The notes under the pieces are model-generated. The model did no database searches. It was not told where the DNA came from and saw only the letters and a program-made list of their open reading frames with translations. A stretch of DNA of 64,000 nucleotides, from assembly GCF_947507565.1 (NCBI RefSeq), contig NC_089192.1, positions 1,054,001 through 1,118,000 on the forward strand, written 5' to 3'. Positions 56,209 through 64,000 of the stretch are shown here, in pieces. The translations under genes were made by a program, and so were the position numbers. Source of the stretch: Oscarella lobularis. Taxonomy: Eukaryota > Porifera > Homoscleromorpha > Homosclerophorida > Oscarellidae. Each line of letters opens with the position of its first letter. Position 1 is the first letter of the stretch.

Positions 56209-56980
56209 TGCGTCCGTATTAGCATAACCCAGGCTACACCACGCGGAGGTTCGGACGCTAGTAGCCCAAGGCAGCCACCGCAAAGCGATGGCCACCCGGT
56301 TCCAAAATTTGAGGGAAGTATATTGGCTTCACTGGCCTCTTCAAGCAGTACCCGCCTGGACGCATGAGTTCGGCCCCTTGTACCGACCCCCCCGGCGCGG
56401 TGGTACCACTCTGACATCTAACCCATGAGGTGGTGGTCGTGGCAGCGCGACTGCCCCACCTTAGGGCTTGTGAAGTAGGAGAGCGAGCTGGCCACTGTTT
56501 GTAGGAGTCAGCAATGAAGACGGTGCAATGCAATGGATCGAAGCCTCCTGGGCCAGATCATCTTTGGTCTAATCGTGCCAATTGGGTGAGAAAAGTGCCG
56601 GCAACCAGGCCATGTTGAACACCCCCTTCAAGTCGTACCCACTCGTGCCTAACGTGGATCGTACTTGTTGGCACAATAAGACCGCAGCGATCTTTAAATC
56701 CCAGTGCGCGCACCAAGGCCGAAGCCCCCATCGCCCTGCCTACGGGCTCCGGCACGGTTATCAACCGTGGGCCACGCTGAGTCAACTATCCAGAGCGGTG
56801 TTTTCTGCCAATCTCCCGAGCCAGTCGTCAATGGGCCAAGCCGCAGTGCAATGCAACCACGACGCTCCCACCCTCAGCCGCAACTGACGGGAACTCGGCT
56901 GTGCACGCCTTTATATAGGCTGCCGGCTCCTGGCGCGCTGATTGGCCGGCGGTTAGCTCCGCCCAGCGCTCTGATTGGTC
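56209..56980 (-). ncRNA. Structured repeat R1, copy 2, with CCAAT and TATA boxes (candidate ncRNA gene)
   Basis: Read on the minus strand it starts with two CCAAT boxes (GACCAATCAGAGC at 56980 side and GGCCAATCAGCGC near 56945), GGGCGGAGCTA, then CTATATAAAGGCG (TATA, about 56916) and GTCAGTTGCGGC about 30 nt later, a plausible transcription start. Internal features shared with copy 1 are the hairpin CACGGTT-GAT-AACCGTG (56753-56769), GGCTTCGGCC (56717-56726), CCGGCAC/GTGCCGG (56749-56755 with 56595-56601), and the 3' stem GCGTCCG/CGGACGC (56210-56216 with 56252-56258). Stops in all frames argue against coding. It could be a non-autonomous element that carries a promoter. Confidence 0.5.
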
Positions 56981-57275
56981 GGCCAATTAAACAAAACTTG
57001 TTTTAGTCAGGTATTGCAGGTTGATTTCTGGTTATGCCGGTTGATTACCGGTATTTTCGAGCATGAATCATCGACAACACCCCTAAAATGGCGAAAATCA
57101 AAATGGCGAAATGCGATCCTAATGTACGGTAGGGTCCCTTTAATAAGCGACGATCTGAACGTAAGGGCTGTACATTACTTCGTTAACGTTTTATCACTCG
57201 TTTTCGCGTGCACATGCGCGCGGATCGGCGATCACGCCCGCGGAAATCGAATAAAATTGTTTTTCCGCGACGGAA

Positions 57276-57769
57276 ATGGCTCTTCTTCGACACGCCACGC
57301 GTCGCCGACGCAACACGACAACGCGCAAAGCCAAACGACAGGTAAGCGAAACCAATTGGAGGCAGAATTTAGAGAAAGAAACGAGCCTCTTTTCTTTCCA
57401 CGTTTTCTCACTGCTCGGAGCTTTCGAAACTCGTAATACAGTATCCGGCAGCCTTATTTGGCCATCCGGATACGTGCAAAAAATTACGATTAGTTCTCGG
57501 TGAGAGATAGAATTACTTCTAAAATGGCGGTTTGATCGAGTTTCTTTGGTTCGCCAAGCGCGCACGTGACTGCTTCAACACCCGTACAGGCAATCCCACC
57601 GCTCTCCAATTCTTCGACCATGAACGTCGAAGCGTGCGCCGATTCGGCCACGCTAGAGCGCGCGGCGTCGCGGAAAGCGACGCGCGCGCTCATCGACGCG
57701 ATCGAGAGCGATCGCGCGACGAATACTGCATTGGAACGCGCCGAGCGACGTTGGAGGCAGCGCATATGA
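57276..57769 (+). CDS. Possible small two-exon helical protein upstream of ZYG11
   Basis: Exon 1 (57276-57341) reads MALLRHATRRRRNTTTRKAK.. and ends at a GTAAGC donor. An acceptor at 57588-57589 opens exon 2, giving IPPLSNSSTMNVEACADSA.. and a Leu/Ala/Arg heptad-like helix ending ERRWRQRI with TGA at 57767-57769. The total is about 82 codons. Its last 40 bp are copied at 61573, upstream of the second ZYG11 gene. No family was recognised; the 248-nt intron is longer than usual. Confidence 0.3.
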
Positions 57770-57922
57770 AATCGGCGCGGACGACGCGTCGACGGCCAAT
57801 CGTTGCTCAGCGTTCGCCATCTACGCTCGCCGAAGAGGCGAGAAGGCGCGCATTGTAGCGCACGCTCTGAGAGCCAGTGACGTAGCAGGGATCTCAGTAG
57901 CACCAAGTTCATCTGTTCTCCA

Positions 57923-60316
57923 ATGGCATCAAGTCTTGCCGATTTGTGCACGAGAAGCCTTTGCCGAACGGACTACGAGATCTCCTCGTTTCCATTTCCA
58001 TCGATCGCCGAGAGAATCCTTCTCCACTCGTCGTCGCCGCGTCGACTGCCTCTTCCGGTCGCCAACGCGCTCTTCGAAGGCTTGGCGCAACGAGGAAAAC
58101 TGACGGAGAGAATTCTTCGCCTTCTCCTCGATCGAGATCGAGCGATCGTGACGTCACTTCCTCTCATTGGTCTCCGATCGATTCCTCATGATGACGGAGA
58201 GACGACTTTCGCGCGTCGTCTTCGACAGCAAGCGTTCCTATGTCGCGTCGACGTATCGTTCAGTCATTGCGTCGGCGAACTTTCCGTGTCGCTTGTGAGC
58301 GCCTTTGCCGACACGTGCAAAGACACGTTGCTTTCGTTTTCGGCTAGTCACGTGACCGGAGATCTTGGCATTTCGCGACTGAAAGACTTTACGCGATTGC
58401 GTCACGTCGATCTTAGCTACACGTCGGCAACGCCGAGCGACATCGACGCCGTGTGCGGATCTTTGTCTCAGTTACGTCATCTCAACGTATCCGGCACGGG
58501 TGTTAGTTGGTCTCAAGTCTTTGCTTCAGCACGAGGACTCAATAAATTGGAGTACCTTGGCATGAGCAATTTGGATTTTTTGACATTAGACGAGTGGACA
58601 TTAGCCTCTCAACCCTACTTCAGCAGTCAACGGATAACCGATTTCTTTTCCATCTTCACTAGGTTGTCGGCGCTAGACATTTCGGGAGTTAGATTGAAGG
58701 GATTGCCATTATTGGTAAACGCCGAGGCTTTTCTTTCGGCTACGTTTCGTGAAATTGTCACTGGGGCCCAGTCATTGACTCATCTCGAAACGAGTTTTCC
58801 AGAACTCTCTGAAGTTGTAGCTGAATTGCAGGTCGGCAATCTATTTGACCAAATGAAGTATTTGGCTTATTATGGCAGCGTCATATCGATTCCGGGTATT
58901 CTTTTGAACGCTGGGTGTCCTCGCTTTTTCTGCAGTCAAGTTTTATCTTCTGGGCCGTATAATTCAAGAGCGATATGCGAGAATAACGTCGATTTTGTGA
59001 CGCTGGCTCTGAAAGGCGGACCGTCCTTTGGGATGACTGCTCTGAGAATTCCGTGGTTCTTCGATCGATGCGCGTCGTCATTGGATGCAGCCGATCGTCG
59101 TGACCTTCTTCGGCGCGTTATGTCGGCCGCTGTCGCCGTCGCCCGCTTCAAACTATTTCGCATCGCCGGCACGTTCGAGTCCAACGCCGAGACGTTTTTG
59201 ATGAACGTTATTGATCTGAGAACAGCGCACAAGACGCATTGTCTCTCATGTTCAAAACCGTTGTTTAGGCCGAGACGCGGCTGTTGCATTCTACCCGGAA
59301 CGGTTCGTCGGCATCGTCGCTACGCCTTTGCCGGTGATTTTTCTGATTCGTTGATAAAGGGGCTGTGGGATCAGATGATTGAATCCTGTTTAGAAGCGGC
59401 TCTCAATCAACCTGCCGTTTTTCGACGCGACAGCAATGATCAAATCCTGTCCGCATTGTGCGCTGCGCTTTTCGTTACTCTTCCTCGACCTCCGCTTCGG
59501 TTCGCTGCCTTGACGTTTTTTCTGATCGCGCTAACTGGAAAGGAAACTGGAACGCGACGTCTTTCCACTTGCAGAAAATGCGCTGATGACGGCACGCCTA
59601 TGTCGGTGGCACTAAAGTCGATTTTTGAGTCTCTTTCCGACAAAGAGCGTTGTGGGCTTGCGCTAGAAAAGATCTGGCTTGCTCCGGTGTGCAATCATGT
59701 GGAGGCGATATGCACGGAACTGGTAACATCATTGCTGGTTGCTGTAGATCAAGTATCTCTTTCTAGAATTCCTCTTCTCCATCGTGACAGTCGCCTTTTC
59801 TTCGACATCCTCTACTACATGTCCCGCGATCTGCCGGATCTGCAGCGGCGTTTGGTTCAAGACAGTAATCTGTTGACACTTCTGGAGTACCACCGTCCAG
59901 AAGCGGAAAGATTAGATGCTGCATCGTCTCTGAGGCTGCTGATTATTCTAGCTGAGAACGAGTCTCTGAGATATCGTCTGCTTTCGAAGTCATCGTTGCA
60001 GATGCTCCTTGAATGCCATCCCTGTTTCGAGACCAGCTATCTTACTTGTCTACTTCTGCTGTGTGACGACGCTCATTGGCCGGCGGATGTGCTCTCTAAA
60101 GACGCAACGGCTTACAGAATGATTACATTGCGTGGCGACATGTTGACATCTTCTTTAGCCGAGGACACTCAGCGCTACAGGTATTCAAGCAATACTGTTG
60201 CACTTCTACAAGATATGGCTCGACGAACGGACGTTCCACCCCCAGTAGGCTGGTTTGGGATGCACGTTCTCTCAAGGATAGATCAGCGTGTACAGATAAA
60301 CCCAGCTTGTATTTAG
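57923..60316 (+). CDS. ZYG11: ZYG11-like Cul2 ubiquitin-ligase substrate receptor, copy 1
   Basis: Single exon, 797 codons, ATG at 57923. ZYG11 proteins recruit substrates, including N-terminal Gly degrons, to CUL2-Elongin B/C. The N-terminus SLADLCTRSLC matches the family's SLLDICL opening; LPLPVANALFEGLAQRG fits the Elongin/VHL-box-like start region. Leucine-rich repeats follow (LRHVDLSYTSATPSDI, LRHLNVSGTGVSW, LEYLGMSNLDF, LSALDISGVRLKG). The C-terminal half is helical and armadillo-like, ending with the family-like YRYSSNTVALLQDMAR..GWFGMHVLSRI. Similarity is judged by eye and is moderate. It is intronless while most neighbours are intron-rich. Confidence 0.68.
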   Translation: MASSLADLCTRSLCRTDYEISSFPFPSIAERILLHSSSPRRLPLPVANALFEGLAQRGKLTERILRLLLDRDRAIVTSLPLIGLRSIPHDDGETTFARRLRQQAFLCRVDVSFSHCVGELSVSLVSAFADTCKDTLLSFSASHVTGDLGISRLKDFTRLRHVDLSYTSATPSDIDAVCGSLSQLRHLNVSGTGVSWSQVFASARGLNKLEYLGMSNLDFLTLDEWTLASQPYFSSQRITDFFSIFTRLSALDISGVRLKGLPLLVNAEAFLSATFREIVTGAQSLTHLETSFPELSEVVAELQVGNLFDQMKYLAYYGSVISIPGILLNAGCPRFFCSQVLSSGPYNSRAICENNVDFVTLALKGGPSFGMTALRIPWFFDRCASSLDAADRRDLLRRVMSAAVAVARFKLFRIAGTFESNAETFLMNVIDLRTAHKTHCLSCSKPLFRPRRGCCILPGTVRRHRRYAFAGDFSDSLIKGLWDQMIESCLEAALNQPAVFRRDSNDQILSALCAALFVTLPRPPLRFAALTFFLIALTGKETGTRRLSTCRKCADDGTPMSVALKSIFESLSDKERCGLALEKIWLAPVCNHVEAICTELVTSLLVAVDQVSLSRIPLLHRDSRLFFDILYYMSRDLPDLQRRLVQDSNLLTLLEYHRPEAERLDAASSLRLLIILAENESLRYRLLSKSSLQMLLECHPCFETSYLTCLLLLCDDAHWPADVLSKDATAYRMITLRGDMLTSSLAEDTQRYRYSSNTVALLQDMARRTDVPPPVGWFGMHVLSRIDQRVQINPACI

Positions 60317-60624
60317 GGCTCTAATATTTAGAGAAGGCTGCTCCTTGTCTCCACTAGAATTAGTGCTACAGGTAGATCGTGTCTGAGATCAGAGATTCTT
60401 TTTATTTATTTTTTAAATTTAGGTTTATAACCCTTGTTTAGAATTATAACGTAGTGGGCGTATTTCTGCTACGTCTTGTCGCGACAAATCTCAAACGTTT
60501 ACCATCCGCTCAGCAAGAGACAGACAATGTAGAAAGTTACGGAAAACGCCTAAGCAAAAATAAGGTAGAAAAGCGTTGGCATGCACTAAACAAACAGAGA
60601 ATCGCGTACAGTCAGCTACGCGAG
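60317..60624. other. Intergenic between ZYG11 copy 1 and the NHL-BTB pseudogene
   Basis: 3' flank of ZYG11. No gene is recognised. Confidence 0.5.
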
Positions 60625-61572
60625 TCATTTGCCAATGAGTCTCATTATTTCTGCTAATAAATTGACGCCAAGATTCTCCAACTTTTCATCTTGGGATAGC
60701 TCCTTGTAGTGGCTCACGAAAAATTGCAGGCATTTCTCTCTCAAATCTCTAAAGCCGTACTTATCAGCAAGAAACAGATAATCAATAGCCGTTGCAGCTG
60801 AAACCGTCTTTGCCAAATAGGACATGCAGAAATCCCGCAGAGTGGAAATGAGAAAACGATCAGCCAATACCAATATATCCGGCATGTGGCTGCTGTATTT
60901 CTGTACGTCCAAGCAGCCAGTGAGAAGAAATGAAATGATTGCGTAGAACGATTCATAGGTAGCATCTTCAATAGCAGTTGGAGTGGATTCGGTCTCGGAA
61001 GATTTCCATTTCCACGAGAACATACTGTTGAAGTATTCGCTTCGAATGCAAAGAACCGATTTAGCGGTGACGGTGACGTGCTTTCCTTGAACTAAGAATA
61101 CGGCTTTATCTGTAGAAACGATTTCTTCGTTGTCAATCAATTCCGCAAGATCATGTGAAAGTTCATCGAATGCTTTGAAGGAAGGAGGTGCAGCTTTTTG
61201 AAGGAAGGAGGTGCCACTCTCACTCTACGAACGGCCTTCTGCTCCGTAAAGTAAAGGTACCCCGACTTAGAATCAAAAAACAAATGACGAGGATAATACA
61301 ATGACGCTAATTCGCCTTTGCCATCTGTAGACGCTGCCGCACCTGATCCGCAGAGAATTTCTTTTTCATTTGATGACAATGTCAGCTTGTAGATTCTATG
61401 CGAGAGATCAGAGAAGTAGACATTTCCGTCGTCGTCAACAGCAACACCATAAGGTGTATTGAGATTTTTTCAAACGGTTGAAACGTTGTGGTTTTTAATA
61501 AATCTTTCTGATAGCACCATTAGATCGGTCAGCCACATACACAGAACAGTCTGGTCCCACGGCTAATTGATC
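60625..61572 (-). pseudogene. Truncated NHL-repeat/BTB protein pseudogene
   Basis: The right part encodes NHL-type blades (DQLAVGPDCSVYVADRSNGAIRKI and NTPYGVAVDDDGNVYFSD), the left part a BTB domain (VFLVQGKHVTVTAKSVLCIRSEYFNSMF..LADRFLISTLRDFCMSYL) ending LAEIMRLIGK at 60625. It is broken by a frameshift and stop near 61475-61500 and by a 23-bp tandem duplication at 61167-61212 (CACCTCCTTCCTTCAAAAAGCTG twice) that shifts frame between the NHL and BTB parts. Removing one unit in thought restores a continuous frame, so the break looks recent. The 5' part is missing because the ZYG11 duplication begins at 61573. Confidence 0.8.
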
Positions 61573-61796
61573 GTTGCATTGGAACGCGCCGAGCGACGTT
61601 GGAGGCGGCGCATATGAAATCGGCGGGAAAGCGCGGACGACGCGTCGACGGCCAATCGTTGCTCAGCGTTCGCCATCTACGGTAGGTACATGTACGCTCG
61701 CCGAAGCGGCGAGAAGGCGCGCATTGTAGCGCACGCTGTGAGTGACGGGACGGATCTTAGCAGGGATCTCTGTACCAAGTTCATCTGTTCTCCAAT
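61573..61796 (+). repeat. Copy of the ZYG11 upstream region
   Basis: Matches 57729-57922 (GCATTGGAACGCGCCGAGCG.. through TTCTCCAATGG) with small insertions, including GGTAGGTACATGTAC near 61682. This marks the left edge of the duplication. Confidence 0.85.
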
Positions 61797-64000
61797 GGCA
61801 TCAAGTCTTGCCGATTTGTGCACGAGAAGCCTTTGCCGAACGGACTACGAGATCTCCTCGTTTCCATTTCCATCGATCGCCGAGAGAATCCTTCTCCACT
61901 CGTCGTCGCCGCGTCGACTGCCTCTTCCGGTCGCCAACGCGCTCTTCGAAGGCTTGGCGCAACGAGGAAAACTGACGGAGAGAATTCTTCGCCTTTTCCT
62001 CAATCGCGATCGAGCAATGGTGACGTCACTTCCTCTCATTGGTCTCCGATCGATTCCTCGTGATGACGGAGAGACGACTTTCGTGCGTCGTCTTCAACAG
62101 CAAGCGTTCCTATGTCGCGTCGACGTATCGTTCAGTCATTGCGTCGGCGAACTTTCGGTTTCGCTTGTGAGCACCTTTGCCGACACGTGCAAAGACACGT
62201 TGCTTTCGTTTTCGGCTAGTCACGTGACCGGAGATCTTGGTATTTCGCGACTGAAAGACTTCACGCGATTGCGTCACGTCGATCTTAGCTACACGTCGGC
62301 GACGCCGAGCGACATCAACGCCGTGTGCGGCTCCTTGTGTCAGTTGCGTCATCTCGACGTATCCGGCACTGACGTTAGTTGGTATCACGTCTTTGGTTCG
62401 GCACGAGGACTCGATCAATTGGAGTACCTTGGCATGAGCGATTTGGTATTTTTGACATTAGACGAGTGGACGCTTGTCTCACAACCCTACTTCAGCACTC
62501 GATGGATAACCAATTTCTTTTTGGTTACCACTAGGTTGTCTACACTCGACATTTCAGGAGTTATATGTAAGGGATTGCCATCAGACAAGTCTATTCTTTC
62601 AGCTGCATTTCATGAAATTGTCACTGGGGCACGGTCATTGACTCATCTCGAAACGAGTTTTCCAAAACTCCCTGAAGTTGTAGCTGGATTGCAGCTCGGC
62701 AATCTATTTGACCAAATGAAGTATTTGGCTTATTATGGCGTCGTCACATCAATTCCAGATATTCTTTTGAACGCTGGGTGTCCTCGCTTTTTCTGCAGTA
62801 CATCTTCTCGGCCACATCATTCAAGAGCGATAGACGTGAATAACGTCGATTTTGTGACGCTGGCTCTGAAAGGCGGACCGTCCTTTGGGATGACTGCTCT
62901 GGGAATTCCGCGGTTATTTTATCGATGCGCGTTGTCATCGGATGCAGCCGATCGTCGTGACCTTCTTCGGCGCGTTATGTCGGCCGCTGTCGCCGTCGCC
63001 CGCTTCAAACTATTTCGCATCACCGGCACGTTCAAGTCCAACGCCGAGACGTTTTTGATATACGTTATTTATCTGAGAACAGCGCACAGGACGCATTGTC
63101 TCTTATGTTCAAAACCGTTGCCGAGACGCGGCTGTTGCTTTCGACCCAGACCGGTTCGTCGCTACGCCTTTGCCGATGATTTTTCTGATTCATCGATAAA
63201 GGAGCTGTGGGATCAGATGGTTGAATCCTGTTTAGAAGCGGCTCTCAATCAACCTGCCGTTTTTCGACGCGACAGCAATGATCGAATTCTGTCTGCATTG
63301 TGCGCTGCGCTTTTCGTTACTCTTCCTCGACCTCCGCTTCGGTTCGCTGCCTTGACGTTTTTTCTGAACGCGCTAACTGGAAAGGAAACTGGAGTTACGA
63401 GACGTCTTTCCACTTGCAGAAACTGCGCTGATGACGGCACGCCTGTGTCGGTGGCACTAAAGTCGATTTTTGAGTCTCTTTCCGACCAAGAGCGTCGTGG
63501 GCTTGCGCTAGAAAAGAACTGGCTTGCTCCGGTGTGCAATCACGTGGAGGCGATATGCACGGAACTGGGAACGTCATTGCTGGTTGCAGATCGAACATTT
63601 CTTTCTAGAATTCCTCTTCTCAATCGTGACAGTCGCCTTTTCTTGGACATCCTCTACTACATGTCCCGTGATCTGCCGGATGTGCAGCGGCATTTGGTTC
63701 AAGACAGTAATCTGTTGACACTTCTGCCATTGTATTCATCGCCACCGGTGCACCACCACCGTCCAGAAGTGGAAAGATTAGATGCCGCGTCATCTCTGAG
63801 GGTACTGATTATTCTAGCTGAGAACGAGTCTCTGAGACATCGTCTGCTTTCGACGTCATCGTTGCAGATGCTCCTTGAATTTCATCCCTGTTTTGAGACC
63901 AGCTATCTTACTTGTCTACTTCTGCTGTGTGACGACGCTCCTTGGCCGGCGGATGTGCTCTCTAAAGACGCAATGGCTTACAGAATGATTACATTGCGCG
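61797..64000 (+). CDS. ZYG11: ZYG11-like Cul2 substrate receptor, copy 2 (runs off right edge)
   Basis: ATG at 61797. The frame stays open for about 734 codons to the window end, so the gene is partial only because of the edge. The first 60 codons are identical to copy 1; later regions diverge (LFLNRDRAMV, STSSRPHHSRAIDVNN, a four-residue-longer segment LPLYSSPPVHHH), yet every indel I could see is a multiple of three. Preserved frame over 2.2 kb of diverged sequence argues that this copy is functional. Confidence 0.75.

Noticed and set aside
56209-56980. R1 copy 2 as telomerase RNA, suggested by CTAACCC and the presence of TEP1 in the window
   Set aside because: CTAACCC occurs on the strand opposite to the TATA-directed transcript, it is absent from copy 1, and no H/ACA end is evident.
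57490-57951. 153-codon minus-strand ORF
   Set aside because: Antisense to the putative small gene and the ZYG11 start in GC-rich DNA; no domain seen.

Overview
The window is nuclear DNA from an animal with a very compact genome. Introns are mostly 45-70 nt, neighbouring genes are often only 80-500 bp apart, and both strands are used. The gene set (KIF13-type kinesin-3, EMC2, TRMT11, TEP1, CCP/TSP1 and EGF-repeat secreted or membrane proteins, lysosomal beta-mannosidase, GCLC, ZYG11) is metazoan. Together with a kelch-kinase fusion and the small introns it suggests a sponge, perhaps a homoscleromorph. That assignment is inference; nothing here proves it. All products are assigned from remembered family sequences and motifs, because no search could be run.

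Layout. 1-7182 (-): kinesin-3 of the KIF13 type, C-terminus off the left edge. 7546-9650 (+): TRMT11, head-to-head with the kinesin. 9730-11195 (-): EMC2, tail-to-tail with TRMT11. 11609-14349 (-): kelch/coiled-coil/kinase fusion. 14446-15982: two nested terminal-inverted-repeat elements, each with a target-site duplication, followed by a broken unspliced copy of part of EMC2. 17213-17924: copy 1 of a structured repeat whose copy 2 lies inverted at 56209-56980. 18432-30988 (-): TEP1, with TROVE, DUF4062, NACHT and many WD repeats; one 1.27-kb intron holds a 114-bp tandem array. 31554-34061 (-): secreted CCP/TSP1 protein with a poly-Asp segment between furin-type sites and a basic Cys-rich C-terminus. 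34.3-42.0 kb: cluster of intronless cathepsin-B-like/cystatin fusion genes (two intact, one pseudogene), a small secreted Cys-rich peptide, and repeated copies of the TEP1 first-exon sequence. 42104-44885 (+): beta-mannosidase. 45016-47906 (-): type I membrane EGF-repeat protein. 48164-51347 (+): GCLC, head-to-head with the EGF gene. 51.7-55.1 kb (+): an apparent many-exon transcript without a long reading frame, containing a tandem series of 16-nt exon-like units and duplicated purine-rich exons. 57923-60316 (+) and 61797-64000+ (+): two ZYG11-like intronless genes flanking a truncated NHL-BTB pseudogene.

Most genes are unrelated housekeeping or cell-surface functions, so there is no operon logic. 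The unusual content is (a) the two-copy repeat with conserved RNA-like stems, a cUUCGg loop and an upstream CCAAT/TATA promoter in one copy, (b) the protease-plus-own-inhibitor cluster, (c) the 51.7-55.1 kb exon-amplifying locus, and (d) repeated local duplication: EMC2 fragment, TEP1 exon-1 module, beta-mannosidase 3' end, ZYG11 and a coiled-coil exon.
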